Assembly (NCBI GenBank): GCA_934646185.1
Contig: CAKUEH010000001.1
Location: 124,001 to 188,000 of the forward strand
Direction: 5' to 3'
Length of the DNA: 64,000 nucleotides
DNA from: an uncultured Oscillospiraceae bacterium
GTDB taxonomy: Bacteria; Bacillota; Clostridia; Oscillospirales; Oscillospiraceae
Below the pieces are notes generated by a model. That model saw only the letters and a program-made list of their open reading frames with translations. It had not been told where the DNA came from and ran no database searches. A program made the translations under genes and the position numbers. Position 1 is the first letter of the stretch, and every line of letters begins with the position of its first letter. Below are positions 35,177-44,644 of this stretch, piece after piece.

Positions 35177-35581
35177 TTTTCTGTGTTCACCTCGTAAATT
35201 TCGTTGGAACCCCGCCGTTTTCCTTGAAGCGACGGGCTTTTTTCATTCTGCAACGCCCTGGAGCTAATTTTCGCCATGTTTGGAACGCCCTCGAAAATCT
35301 CCGAAACTGCCCGCACGGCGGGCAGATGTGACCGCCGCGGGGCGCGCACGACCCCGCGGTTTTGTCCTGCTTTCTCGCCGCGGCGCCCAAAATCGCCAGC
35401 TTCTCCCCATTTGGTTATATTCCACGTTTGCCGCATTTCCTCTTTCGACCGAACCCGCTGCGCTGGGCTTCGGTCGAATTTCCCGGTCTCCCGCACGGCG
35501 GCGCAGCGTCCGGTTTTTGGGCTTCCGACGGGTACGCGCCCGGCTGTGCCCGGAAAATCGGACACAGCCGCGACACGCGGC
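35177..35581. other. Gene-free GC-rich stretch downstream of the HTH fragment
   Basis: About 400 bp. Apparent reading frames here are low-complexity and overlap on both strands. The one clear feature is the 49-bp core repeat at 35433-35481. Weak similarity to the second repeat copy continues about 100 bp past the core. Confidence 0.55.
35433..35481 (+). repeat. 49-bp hairpin repeat, copy 1
   Basis: Identical over 49 bp to 45162-45210. It contains the stem TTCGACCGAA/TTCGGTCGAA around a short GC loop region (35444-35478). Flanking DNA to the right is partly conserved between the two copies. Confidence 0.8.
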
Positions 35582-35890
35582 TCACGCGGGCGGACGGGCG
35601 GTTTCCTGCTGCGCCTTTTGGAACACTTCCAAGCGTTTTCGGATGCGTTCCTGCTCACATTCCGCGTCCAGTTTTGCAAGCTTCTGCTCGTAAAACTGCT
35701 GGATGGAGAACTGAATGGGCAAAATTGTGTACAGAAGACTTCCGTTCTGCTTGCGACCGTCCTGTGTGATGATCGTCGTGCGCTCCGTCTTGATGAGGCC
35801 ACGCTCGACCAGCTCGGTCACATATTTGCGTGCCGTGTTCGGGCTCATATTGACGGCGTTGCCAATCGTCCGGTAGCTTGCGTGGCATTG
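35582..35890 (-). pseudogene. C-terminal fragment of an HTH (replication-initiator-like) protein
   Basis: About 100 codons reading CHASYRTIGNAVNMSPNTARKYVTELVERGLIKTERT, a winged-helix/HTH domain typical of plasmid or element initiator-type proteins, then a basic coiled tail. The frame has no start; upstream of the CHASY segment the sequence changes abruptly into the antisense of a GH65 gene at about 35891. So the 5' part has been lost. Confidence 0.7.
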
Positions 35891-35891
35891 A

Positions 35892-36890
35892 TACTTCTGG
35901 GATACAGACCTGTTTATGCTCCCGTTCTTCCTGAAGAATGATAAAACAGCCGCAAAAAATCTGTGCCTGTATCGCGCAAATGCGTTGGATGCAGCCAGGG
36001 ATCATGCAAAAAAGATGAATGCTGCCGGAGCGCGGTATCCTTGGATGGCGGCGCTCGACGGCAGCGAACAGTGCGAGACATGGGACATTGGGTGCAGCGA
36101 GGTTCACATCACGGCGGACGTGGCCTATGCCTTGGGTGAATACTGCCGGGAAACCGGAGATGAAGAATTTTATCTGCATAAGGCCGCACCTGTATTCATT
36201 GAAACCGCCCGCTTCTGGACCAGCCGATACACATGGAACCGTGCGCACACACAGGCGGATCTGATGTTCTGCAAGGGACCTGATGAATACTGCGGTATCA
36301 CGCGCAACAACCTTTTCACGAACGTCATGGTGCAGCATAATCTGGCGCTTGCCATAGATGCGGCAAAGGCGCTTCAGGGTAAACCTGCATATCTGGATCT
36401 CGGCTTGTCGGAAGAAGAAATTGCATCGTGGCAGACGCTTCATGATGCGATTCCTTGGCCGCATGACCCGGACAGCGGGCATCTTGCGCAGGACGAGACG
36501 TTCCATCTGCTTGAACCGGTGGATATCGCAACACTAAAGCCAGATCTCGGCGCAAGCTATCATCATGTTTGCTTCGATCGGTTACAGCGATATAAAGTTG
36601 TGAAGCAGGCCGACGTGCTGCTTCTTATGACACGTCTGCCGGAGCTTTTCACAAAGGAAGAAAAAATGCAGGCATGGAACGATTTTGAACCGCTCTGTCT
36701 GCATGACTCTACGCTGAGTTTTGCCAGTCATGCGCTCTTTGCGCTGCAAAACGGGCTGTGCGAAAAAGGAATCGAGTATCTGCGCAAGGCGCTGCTGCTC
36801 GATCTGCGCGACCTGATGAATAACACCGGCAAAGAGGGCCTGCATCTGGCCGGCATGGGCGAGGGCTGGCAGGCGGCGTGTCTCCTGTGA
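35892..36890 (+). pseudogene. GH65 disaccharide phosphorylase fragment
   Basis: About 330 codons of the catalytic (alpha/alpha)6 domain and tail of a maltose/kojibiose/trehalose phosphorylase-type enzyme, normally about 750 residues. It begins exactly at YFWDTDLFMLPFF, a conserved point inside the domain, and contains ALDAARDHAKKMNAAGARYPW and the catalytic-Glu motif GPDEYCG. The stop in frame just before (TGA 35889-35891) and loss of about 400 residues mark it as a remnant. The stated first ATG (35916) has no ribosome binding site. Confidence 0.8.
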
Positions 36891-36900
36891 TTTCTTCCTG

Positions 36901-36936
36901 TTCTTTGTTTACAGCGGCGCAGAATCTGCGCCGCTG
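36901..36936 (+). repeat. Island direct repeat, copy b (also terminator-like)
   Basis: TTCTTTGTTTACAGCGGCGC followed by its palindrome arm TGCGCCGCTG. It lies 10 bp after the GH65 fragment. The rest of the 36,937-37,062 interval is AT-rich and featureless. Confidence 0.75.
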
Positions 36937-37062
36937 TAATATATTCAGAACAGTTCTTCTATTTTCAGCGCCAACTACATAAGTACGCATAGAAAACGCC
37001 TTTAATCGGAAACGGGCAATCTTAATTCGTCGTAAAAAACGTGATAGTTTCCACAAAACTCG

Positions 37063-37091
37063 TTGTATTTTTTGTGATTCTATGCTATACT
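37063..37091 (+). promoter_or_regulatory. Promoter of the DUF4143 ATPase gene
   Basis: TTGTAT (37063-37068) and TATACT (37086-37091), 17 bp apart, 31 bp before the ATG. Confidence 0.6.
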
Positions 37092-37122
37092 ACAGTTAAA
37101 TTATAGTGATGGAAGTGCATAT

Positions 37123-38421
37123 ATGTACCGAATTGCCATAGAAAAGCTATTAAAATGGAAGCAAAGCAAACGCCGGAAGCCTTTGATTATTGAAGGCGCT
37201 CGGCAGGTTGGAAAAACATGGCTGATGAAAGAGTTTGGCAGACAGTCATATGCAGATACCGTATATATCAATTTTGACTCCAATTCCAGAATGGCAGAGC
37301 TATTTGCTTCTGATCTGGATACAGATCGTTTAATTATGGGCTTGGAGCTGTATGTAGGCCATAAGATTGACCCCAACAATTCTCTGTTGGTTTTTGATGA
37401 AGTACAGGAAGTTCCTCGAGCCTTGGCATCTCTCAAATACTTCTATGAAAATGCTCCGCAGTATCACATTGTATGCGCCGGTTCTTTGCTTGGTATTGCA
37501 TTGCATCAAGGCACGTCTTTCCCTGTTGGTAAGGTAGATTTCCTAAAACTATATCCCCTTTCTTTCAAAGAGTTTCTAATGGCAACCGGCAAAGAGCAAT
37601 TTGCCGCGCTTCTGGATAGCCAAGACTTCCAAATGATCACGAGCTTCAAGCAAACATATATTGATGCTTTGAAGCACTATTATTTTGTCGGCGGGATGCC
37701 TGAAGCAGTACAAAGTTTTACAGAAAACAAGGACTTTAATGAAGTTCGTGAAATTCAAAAAAGGATTCTTGCGGCATACGAGCAGGATTTCTCCAAGCAC
37801 GCTCCCAATGAAATCGTTCCAAGACTGCGTATGTTATGGAATAGCATCCCCTCTCAGTTGACAAAAGAAAACAAAAAGTTTATATACGGTCTCGTGCGTG
37901 AAGGTGCACGTGCAAAAGACTACGAAACCGCCCTTCTATGGCTCAGTGACTGTGGCCTTGTTCATAAGGTAAGCCGCGTCAATACAGTTGGCATTCCCCT
38001 GCGGGCTTATGAGGACTTGAAAGCATTTAAGTTGTTTGTGGTAGATGTCGGGCTTCTTGGCTGCATGGCTGGACTTCGCCAGCGTACTTTGCTTGACGGC
38101 AACGACCTTTTTGTTGAGTTTAAAGGCGCCCTTACAGAGCAGTATGTTTGTCAGCAGCTGAAAACGATTGATGATTTGGATGTATATTACTACACCAATG
38201 ACAGAGGCTCCTGCGAGATTGACTTTGTCGTTGATACCGGCGAGCGAATTGTGCCTGTTGAAGTAAAGGCAGAAGTAAATCTCAGAGCAAAAAGTCTGAA
38301 AACATATCAGGAAAAATTCACACCTGAAGTTTCTGTCCGCACCTCTATGGCAGACTACAAAAAAGAAGAATGGCTTGTGAATCTGCCGCTTTATGCGATA
38401 GACCAAGTCAGACAATTCTAG
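37123..38421 (+). CDS. AAA ATPase with C-terminal DUF4143 domain
   Basis: 432 residues. Walker A GARQVGKT at residues 25-32, Walker B in SLLVFDEVQEV, then an SSL-type sensor in CAGSLLG; the C-terminal DUF4143 part holds a nuclease-like pattern EIDFVVDTGERIVPVEVKAE. Such proteins are common in mobile and host genomes; their job is not established. The gene is clearly more AT-rich than its neighbours, suggesting a separate origin. There is no obvious ribosome binding site beyond a weak GTGATGG. Confidence 0.9.
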   Translation: MYRIAIEKLLKWKQSKRRKPLIIEGARQVGKTWLMKEFGRQSYADTVYINFDSNSRMAELFASDLDTDRLIMGLELYVGHKIDPNNSLLVFDEVQEVPRALASLKYFYENAPQYHIVCAGSLLGIALHQGTSFPVGKVDFLKLYPLSFKEFLMATGKEQFAALLDSQDFQMITSFKQTYIDALKHYYFVGGMPEAVQSFTENKDFNEVREIQKRILAAYEQDFSKHAPNEIVPRLRMLWNSIPSQLTKENKKFIYGLVREGARAKDYETALLWLSDCGLVHKVSRVNTVGIPLRAYEDLKAFKLFVVDVGLLGCMAGLRQRTLLDGNDLFVEFKGALTEQYVCQQLKTIDDLDVYYYTNDRGSCEIDFVVDTGERIVPVEVKAEVNLRAKSLKTYQEKFTPEVSVRTSMADYKKEEWLVNLPLYAIDQVRQF

Positions 38422-38580
38422 TTTATTTATGCAGGAATAACGAGTAAATATTTCCATTGACGAGAGAGTCAGCATATAATCTATAGATATTTCCAATTAA
38501 CAATTCTCAAACAAAACGCAAACAATAGCGAAACCTTGGGACAGTATGCTATAATCACTCTAAAGCAAGGAGCGAATAGC

Positions 38581-38935
38581 GTGACTCGACTGAAAAGGGT
38601 TTTCCAGCGCTTACTGTTCCCGGCGTGGTGGGTTGTTCTGGTGAGCGTTCCGCTTGCGGCGGCTGGGCTGATTTTTGTGTTCGCACCGGCGAAGCGGGGG
38701 CACTGGTTGACATACCCCGCTTACGCCTTTTCCGCGTATGCGCTGGCCATCGTCTGTGCGTGCATTGTAAAAAATGCAGGTCATGCGCGGCAGGATGTGA
38801 ATGCCGCCATTGACCGTGTGCTATTTGTCCGGCGGTATTTGACAGAGCCGGAATTTCAGGTGCGTGTTTCGCTTTACCGATCGCTTGCAATCAATCTCGG
38901 CTACGTCGTGTGGAATCTGTTCTGCGGTAGGCTCC
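38581..38935 (+). pseudogene. N-terminal fragment of a membrane protein
   Basis: Starts with GTG at 38581 (AAGGAG upstream). Two membrane helices (WWVVLVSVPLAAAGLIFVF and YPAYAFSAYALAIVCACIV) are followed by RYLTEPEFQVRVSLYRSLAINLGYVVWNLFCG, then the reading continues to 39075 through unrelated sequence that is rich in charged residues. The second half resembles no membrane protein, so the gene seems cut at about 38,930. A TATAAT at 38550-38555 could be its -10. Confidence 0.55.
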
Positions 38936-39033
38936 GTCTCTTTCTGATAGCAGCCCATGACTGCCGTGGTCATGGCAAAGAGAAGGACAGCCATGCAGAT
39001 GATCGGACGAATGATTCTTGTGATTCTTTTCAT
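38821..39033 (-). pseudogene. Possible truncated lipoprotein or membrane peptide
   Basis: A 70-residue frame with AAGGAG before the ATG. It starts MKRITRIIRPIICMAVLLFAMTTAVMGCYQKETEPTAEQ, a plausible signal peptide with a lipobox-like MGC, then runs antisense into the + strand membrane-protein fragment. Only the first about 35 residues look genuine, so this may be the stub of a gene cut at the same breakpoint. Confidence 0.35.
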
Positions 39034-39206
39034 AATGCTGTCTCCTTGCCGCGCTGGGATAGCGTCGCAGCTTAAAATGTCATTGATTTGTTTCTTGTAG
39101 AGAAATAGGAACAGCGCAGCTTCGGGGCGAGATGCCTGTCCGCTGCGCTGTCCGATGTTCGCTTATGTGGTCATGTCAGCGGGTTTGCTGCTTGGCCGTA
39201 TGTCGG

Positions 39207-42200
39207 TCACTTCTTGCATCGCCAGAGGAAGGTCACGATCTGTGCTCTGGTGCAATCCGCGTTGGGGTTGAATGTCGTGTTGGTGGTTCCCTTGGTGATG
39301 TCCTCCTTGACTGCCCACAGAACTGCGTCGGCATAGTAGGAATCGGCAGCAACATCCGTGAACGGATTGCTACGGCTCGCCACGGGGACCTTCTCATAAC
39401 GCCAGAGGAAGCTCACAGCCTGCGCTCTCGTACAGACGGCATCGGGAGAGAACATTCCATCGCCCGTACCGGTCGTGATCCCGTTCTCGACTGCCCAGGC
39501 AACCGCCTTCGCATAGTAGGCGCTTGCGGGTACATCAGAGAAACTGCCGACATTAGAGAGACTGCCGACATTCTTGGGCTCCGGACTGCCCGCTGCACGC
39601 CACAGGAAGGTAACGATCTGCGCGCGGGTGCAGGGCTGGTCAGGGGCGAACAGATTGTCGCCAACGCCGGAGGTGATATTCTTTCCGGCTGCCCATTTCA
39701 CCGCTTCATAGTAAAAGCTGTCGTTGGGAACGTCGTAGAAGAAATTCAGGACAGAGTTGTCCTCCATGAAAGTTGCCTTGACCTCGACCCTGCTGCCCGG
39801 CATGGTGAAGGTGTACTTGCCGCTGCCCTTATCCGTGAGCTTGAGTTCGCTGTCGTTCTTATCCATGACCGTGAGCGTTTCCAGCACATAGCCGCTGTCG
39901 GGCTTGACCGTGATCGTAACAGTGTCACCGCGCCCCGCAGAGCGCCGGTCGACCGTTACGCTGCCGTTTTGGGTCTGACCAGACACTGCCACAGGATAGC
40001 TGGACGTGTGGCTGCCACCGCCAGAGGACGGACGCTCCTGTGCCGTGACGGTGATGGTTCCAGTCTTTTCACCGCTGTAGTTGCCGGAAGCGGTGAAGGT
40101 GTAGGGGATGTTCAGGCTATCGCCCGCCTTCAGAGCGCGGAGCATCTCGGGAATATCCGCTTCCGTCTTTCCGTCGGACAGCGTATAGCAAAGCATACCC
40201 GTCACCTCTTCGCCGCCGACGCCGGTGAACCTGGGCGCGGCGAAGCTATCTTCACCCACATAGATGATCTGATTCTTATTGGTGGCATCATCGAAAGCGG
40301 CGCAGGGGGTGATATCGGCCTTCAAATCGGTCAGTTCGGGCTGAATAAGGGCGTATTTGTGGGCGTCCGCACCCGTCAGCTTGAGGGTACCCTTGACTGT
40401 AACGCGCTTATCGTTTCCCGTGTCTTTGCTGTCGAATTCCGCCCTTGCTTCGGAGAAGTCGAGCGCTACGGTGTCGCCCTCCGCCACGCCGCTGAGTGTA
40501 CCGCCGGTGAGGGCTGCCGCCGCCGTGCCGTCGTAGACCTTGCTTTCGGCGGTGATGCCTGTGACGGTGACGGGGGTGGCGGGTTCGCTGTAGTAGCTCA
40601 CACCGATATACTTGGTGTCGAAGCTGCTGAAGAAGCCATCGGACACCCGGGCCTCCTTGCCGTTATAGGTCACGGCCACCGTGCGCCCGAAGTAATGGCC
40701 GGACTGGGGGAGCAGCGTGAAACTCAAATAGTTGTTGTTATAGGTTAAAGATCTGAGGGTCACAGGGACATCCGCATGGAACGCGCCGGGGTCGCTGATG
40801 TCGACGCTTCCGTTCTGGTACGCCGGGCCGGTGACGGCGACTGCGGTGATCGGTGTCTGCGTCACATCACCCACGGTGTACCAGAGGTTGTACACCTTCC
40901 GTTTTTCAGTGTCCGTCTCGCACTGTATCATGGCGTACTTGCTGTCGGTGCCGTCCAACTGCTTGAAGGAGATGGTGAAGCCGTCGCCAAAACGGTAGCC
41001 GTCCGCATTTCTCAGCGTCAGGCTGTACCAATAGACCTTGCCTGCTTCAAAGGTGTCGGTATTTGTCAGCTTCTTGATGCCTTCCGTGCTGCCCACGCAG
41101 GGAACCTCGTACCAGGCGTAGCCTCCATTGACACCGACCAGCTTAGTCCTGCTCCCGGCAGGCGCATACACGCCGTCCGCATACTTTTCCCCCGGCTGCG
41201 GATCGTTCTGATGGATCGTTATGCTGTTGATATGGGTGTTGGGATCATCTGTATTGTAAGTATAGACTGGATCGTAGACTGCGCAAGTGCGTGTGACGGT
41301 GCAGGTCTTGCCGTCATCGGAAATTTGACATTCTGTCCCGCTTGTACCGTTGAAGTCGCCGGTGACGATGTCCGCAAAGGAGGCATAGTCCTTGGCCTCC
41401 AATTCGGCGATGACGCGGTAGTTGCTATATTCACTGAATATGGTTTCCTCGTCTCTCAAGTCGCGGTAGCTTTCGCCGTCCTTGATCTGGAATCGCGCGG
41501 ACTTCAGCGTGTAGGGAATGCGGCCCTCGTTGAGAATGCTGTAGAACGTGAAATTGTCCGTATCCTTGCGGATGGTGTTGCCGTCAATGGGCCAGGTGGC
41601 GCTCTTCACCTCGACCTTGTTGACGACTATGCTTCCGAAGGGGACGAATACTTCCGCCTCATCCATGCTGCACTCTGCAACTTCGGCAGCGCTGCCGTTG
41701 ACTGCGGCGGTAACGGTATTCTCAAAGACATAACCCGGGAGCGTGTTGAGGTGCAGGATCACGCCGTAGACGGCGCCGCTCTCGGTGGGGTCGGAGCCAT
41801 AGCAATAGTTCCAGCAGCTTTCCTCACTGTTCCATTTCTGAAGGGCGGCATTGTAGATCCGGTACCCATCACCGCCGATGGACGCTCGCTGAATTATGTC
41901 CGACCAACCCTCGATCTGCGCGCCATCCCACGTCGTCTGTACATCGGAAACTGAAATTGTGCTGACGCTCTTCGGGGACTCTGTGGGGGAACCCACCTTG
42001 AACCACGCGGAGACATAGACGGTATCGTCCCGATAGCGTTCCACTTCGGTCTTTGTCGCGCCGTCGACAGTTGCCGTTATGTTTTTGGCAAAATAATGGC
42101 CGTAATCCATCTTCAGCCGGACGCGCAGCCGGTACCAGCTATCGTTTACAAGGCTGGTCCCACCTTCTTCATAGAGATAGCCGACAGAAGCAGTGCAGCC

Positions 42201-42452
42201 CTCGGCAGCCACGCGGTTCCAGTAGAAGGTATCCGCAAAGCTGCTGTCAAACAGGCTGTCGCTGTCGATGAAGTATGGTTCGTTACTGTCCACCGTCGGG
42301 GCGGTCAAAGTGCCGCCGACCACAGGGGGCGTGACGCTGAGGGTGACCTGGCTGACCTCCTTCGGCTGTTCGTAGGCCGCTTCCGCCGCTCCCGGCAGCA
42401 GGGTCAGGCACAGGCAGAGGACCAGCAGAGCACTCATCACTCGTCTTTTCAT
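39207..42452 (-). CDS. Large surface protein with three C-terminal SLH domains
   Basis: 1081 residues, with a Sec signal peptide (MKRRVMSALLVLCLCLTLLPGAAEA). The body is made of beta-rich repeats, each beginning near a short VSxV/ITxV strand; a YDG-type segment (GITAESKVYDGTAAAALTGG) lies near residue 640 and an InlB/Listeria-type basic repeat near 860. The end has three SLH domains (FYDVPNDSFYYEAVKWAAGK; FSDVPASAYYAKAVAWAVE; FTDVAADSYYADAVLWAVK) that bind secondary wall polymer. The ligand or substrate is unknown. It is divergent from a two-HTH regulator gene. Confidence 0.88.
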   Translation of the reverse strand: MKRRVMSALLVLCLCLTLLPGAAEAAYEQPKEVSQVTLSVTPPVVGGTLTAPTVDSNEPYFIDSDSLFDSSFADTFYWNRVAAEGCTASVGYLYEEGGTSLVNDSWYRLRVRLKMDYGHYFAKNITATVDGATKTEVERYRDDTVYVSAWFKVGSPTESPKSVSTISVSDVQTTWDGAQIEGWSDIIQRASIGGDGYRIYNAALQKWNSEESCWNYCYGSDPTESGAVYGVILHLNTLPGYVFENTVTAAVNGSAAEVAECSMDEAEVFVPFGSIVVNKVEVKSATWPIDGNTIRKDTDNFTFYSILNEGRIPYTLKSARFQIKDGESYRDLRDEETIFSEYSNYRVIAELEAKDYASFADIVTGDFNGTSGTECQISDDGKTCTVTRTCAVYDPVYTYNTDDPNTHINSITIHQNDPQPGEKYADGVYAPAGSRTKLVGVNGGYAWYEVPCVGSTEGIKKLTNTDTFEAGKVYWYSLTLRNADGYRFGDGFTISFKQLDGTDSKYAMIQCETDTEKRKVYNLWYTVGDVTQTPITAVAVTGPAYQNGSVDISDPGAFHADVPVTLRSLTYNNNYLSFTLLPQSGHYFGRTVAVTYNGKEARVSDGFFSSFDTKYIGVSYYSEPATPVTVTGITAESKVYDGTAAAALTGGTLSGVAEGDTVALDFSEARAEFDSKDTGNDKRVTVKGTLKLTGADAHKYALIQPELTDLKADITPCAAFDDATNKNQIIYVGEDSFAAPRFTGVGGEEVTGMLCYTLSDGKTEADIPEMLRALKAGDSLNIPYTFTASGNYSGEKTGTITVTAQERPSSGGGSHTSSYPVAVSGQTQNGSVTVDRRSAGRGDTVTITVKPDSGYVLETLTVMDKNDSELKLTDKGSGKYTFTMPGSRVEVKATFMEDNSVLNFFYDVPNDSFYYEAVKWAAGKNITSGVGDNLFAPDQPCTRAQIVTFLWRAAGSPEPKNVGSLSNVGSFSDVPASAYYAKAVAWAVENGITTGTGDGMFSPDAVCTRAQAVSFLWRYEKVPVASRSNPFTDVAADSYYADAVLWAVKEDITKGTTNTTFNPNADCTRAQIVTFLWRCKK

Positions 42453-42506
42453 AATAATTCCTCACTTTCTATCAATTTTGCATATCCAATATTCACTTTA
42501 TTTTAA

Positions 42507-42551
42507 ATTATACCAAGCGAAAAAGCGGAATTCATCTGGACTTTCCGCTTT
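42507..42551 (-). promoter_or_regulatory. Surface-protein promoter region with an inverted repeat
   Basis: A minus-strand TATAAT (42512-42507) lies 55 bp before the surface-protein ATG. Immediately upstream is AAAGCGGAA...TTCCGCTTT (42522-42551), an inverted repeat covering the -35 zone; it could be an operator or a terminator isolating the divergent genes. Confidence 0.45.
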
Positions 42552-42647
42552 GTCACGGACTCTTCCGGAAACTCTTTTCTTTTTGCAAAACAGCCTTTAT
42601 AATAGAATTATTGAAAACACTGCTGTACGCAAGGAGGAAACCCCCGA

Positions 42648-44360
42648 ATGTTCAAAGATCAGCTCAACGAATATATGGTGCAGCTCGGCTGTTCCGGTCG
42701 GGAACTGGCTGAGATCAGCGGTCTGTCTCCCGCCACTGTCAGCCGCTACCGCAGCGGTGAGCGTAAACCGGAAAGCGAGGCAGAGCGGGCAAAGCTCATC
42801 AGCGGTATTGTTCAGCTTGCCGCCGCACGGGGTATACCCGCGCTGTCGGAGGAGAACGTGTCAGCCACCCTCCGTCCCTTTTTTTCCGAGGAGAGCGTTG
42901 ACGCAGAGCATTTGCGTGACAACCTCAACAGCCTGTTCACGACCTTTTCCATCAGCAACTCCGAACTGGCACGCAGCATCAATTATGATGCCTCTTACCT
43001 CTCCCGCATCCGCAGCGGACAGCGCCATCTTGCGGATCCCGAGCGCTTTGTTTCCGCGGTCGCCAATTTTGTGATCCGTCGCTTTGATTCCCCGACGGAA
43101 CACACAATCCTTGCCGAACTGATCCATGCAAAAGAAGCAGAGGAGGACACAGAGGCCCTTTATGGCAGCTTGGTTCAATGGCTTGGCGGACACAACGCAG
43201 AGCGAAACGACGATGTTGCAGCTTTTCTGAGTCATCTGGACGAGTTTGATCTGAACGAATATACGCAGGCCATTCGATTTGACGATATGAAAGTACCCAC
43301 CGTACCTTTTCAGCTCCCCCTGAGCAAAACCTATTATGGACTGGAGGAAATGAAAAGCGGGGAGCTGGACTTTCTCAAGGCAACGGCGCTGGGAAAGTCA
43401 GACGCGCCGGTCTTCCTGTGCAGCGATATGCCAATGGACGACATGGCGAAGGACCGGGACTTTACGAAAAAGTATATGTTCGGTCTTGCCGCGCTTCTGA
43501 AAAAAGGACTGCACCTGAATGTAGTACACAATCTGAACCGACCCTTTCACGAGCTGATGCTGGGACTGGAGGGGTGGATCCCGCTGTATATGACAGGGCA
43601 GATCACGCCATGCTATCTCAAGGGCGTGCAGAACAATGTCTATTGCCATTTCCTCAATGTTTCCGGCAGTGCGGCCCTCTCCGGCGAGTGCATCGCCGGA
43701 GCGCATGAGCGGGGGCGCTATGAGCTGACCAAGGGTGGGGAGGCTCTGCGCTATTACCAAGAACGCGCCGATGCGATCCGGAAAAAGGCGCTCCCGCTGA
43801 TGGACATTTACCGGGAGAAGCAGGCCGCCGCGCTTCATGCGTTTCAGTTGGCCGATGCACAGAAACCCGGACCGCGCCGCCGGGTTCTATCCGCCCCACC
43901 GCTGGGGACGCTTCTGGAGGAAACGCTCCGTGCCATACTCTCCTCCCACGGCGTGCCCGCAGCAGAACAGCAGCGCGTTCTGGATCACGCGGCAGCGCAG
44001 CGTTCCTGTATGGAGCAGGTTCTCACACACAGCTCCATTACGGACTCCTTCCCTGATCTGTCACAGGAAGAGTTTGCTCAGTACGCGCCGACCCTTCCGC
44101 TCTCTACGCTGTTCTTCCCAAAGGATATCCGCTATACCTATGCGGACTACCGTCAACATTTGGAACAGACAAACGAGTATGCCTGTTCCCACCACGGCTA
44201 TTCCATTCGCCCCTGCGATACGGACTTTCATAATATCTCGATCTCCGTCCACGAAGGCCGCTGGGCAATGATTTCAAAGAGCAACGCGCCTGCGATTCAT
44301 TTTGTGGTTCGCTATTCAAAGCTGCGCAACGCGATCGAGAATTATATCGATGCGCCATGA
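42648..44360 (+). CDS. XRE-type regulator with two HTH domains and a large C-terminal domain
   Basis: 570 residues. HTH 1 (residues 1-60) reads GCSGRELAEISGLSPATVSRYRSGERKP; HTH 2 (about 88-150) reads FSISNSELARSINYDASYLSRIRSGQRH. The remaining about 400 residues form an unassigned, mostly helical region with no recognised enzyme motif. AAGGAGG precedes the ATG, and TATAAT sits at about 42598. It is divergent from the SLH surface-protein gene, which it probably controls; the C-terminal domain would sense the signal. Confidence 0.82.
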   Translation: MFKDQLNEYMVQLGCSGRELAEISGLSPATVSRYRSGERKPESEAERAKLISGIVQLAAARGIPALSEENVSATLRPFFSEESVDAEHLRDNLNSLFTTFSISNSELARSINYDASYLSRIRSGQRHLADPERFVSAVANFVIRRFDSPTEHTILAELIHAKEAEEDTEALYGSLVQWLGGHNAERNDDVAAFLSHLDEFDLNEYTQAIRFDDMKVPTVPFQLPLSKTYYGLEEMKSGELDFLKATALGKSDAPVFLCSDMPMDDMAKDRDFTKKYMFGLAALLKKGLHLNVVHNLNRPFHELMLGLEGWIPLYMTGQITPCYLKGVQNNVYCHFLNVSGSAALSGECIAGAHERGRYELTKGGEALRYYQERADAIRKKALPLMDIYREKQAAALHAFQLADAQKPGPRRRVLSAPPLGTLLEETLRAILSSHGVPAAEQQRVLDHAAAQRSCMEQVLTHSSITDSFPDLSQEEFAQYAPTLPLSTLFFPKDIRYTYADYRQHLEQTNEYACSHHGYSIRPCDTDFHNISISVHEGRWAMISKSNAPAIHFVVRYSKLRNAIENYIDAP

Positions 44361-44410
44361 TTTTACCGGCTTGATTTATCGCAGTCATGGCATCTCTATG
44401 CAAAATGTTA

Positions 44411-44446
44411 CAAATGCCTCGTGAGATTGCTCTCACGAGGCATTTG
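44411..44446 (+). terminator. Strong terminator after the two-HTH regulator
   Basis: Perfect 16-bp stem CAAATGCCTCGTGAGA and complement with loop TTGC, followed by TTCGTTC. It works in either direction by symmetry. Confidence 0.85.
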
Positions 44447-44556
44447 TTCGTTCACTGCACCAGCTGACTGCTTCTTACAGCTCCAAAGGCGGGGCACGGT
44501 CTGCACTCTTTCGTAAGTATCCTTTGGAACAAGAAACTTGTGCGTAGCTTTTTTAT

Positions 44557-44586
44557 GAACGGTTTGCAATGCAGACCGTTCTTTTT
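44557..44586 (+). terminator. Second terminator-like hairpin
   Basis: GAACGGT...ACCGTTC stem followed by TTTTTCC. It lies in the roughly 280-bp gap between the regulator and the sugar-kinase remnant; otherwise the gap (44,447-44,640) shows nothing else. Confidence 0.6.
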
Positions 44587-44644
44587 CCGTCCTGCAAAAC
44601 AGTTTTCTGAAAACTGGCAAAAAAGCGTTTTGGAGATTGTAGTA

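Noticed and set aside
35170..35802. 210-codon minus-strand frame across the GC-rich repeat region
   Set aside because: It is rich in Arg/Ser/Pro, overlaps the HTH fragment in another frame, and a similar frame appears wherever this repeat occurs, which fits non-coding repeat DNA.
39132..41954. Long plus-strand frames opposite the SLH surface gene
   Set aside because: They are antisense shadows of a GC-rich gene: no ribosome binding sites, no domains, and the opposite strand holds a clear signal peptide and SLH domains.
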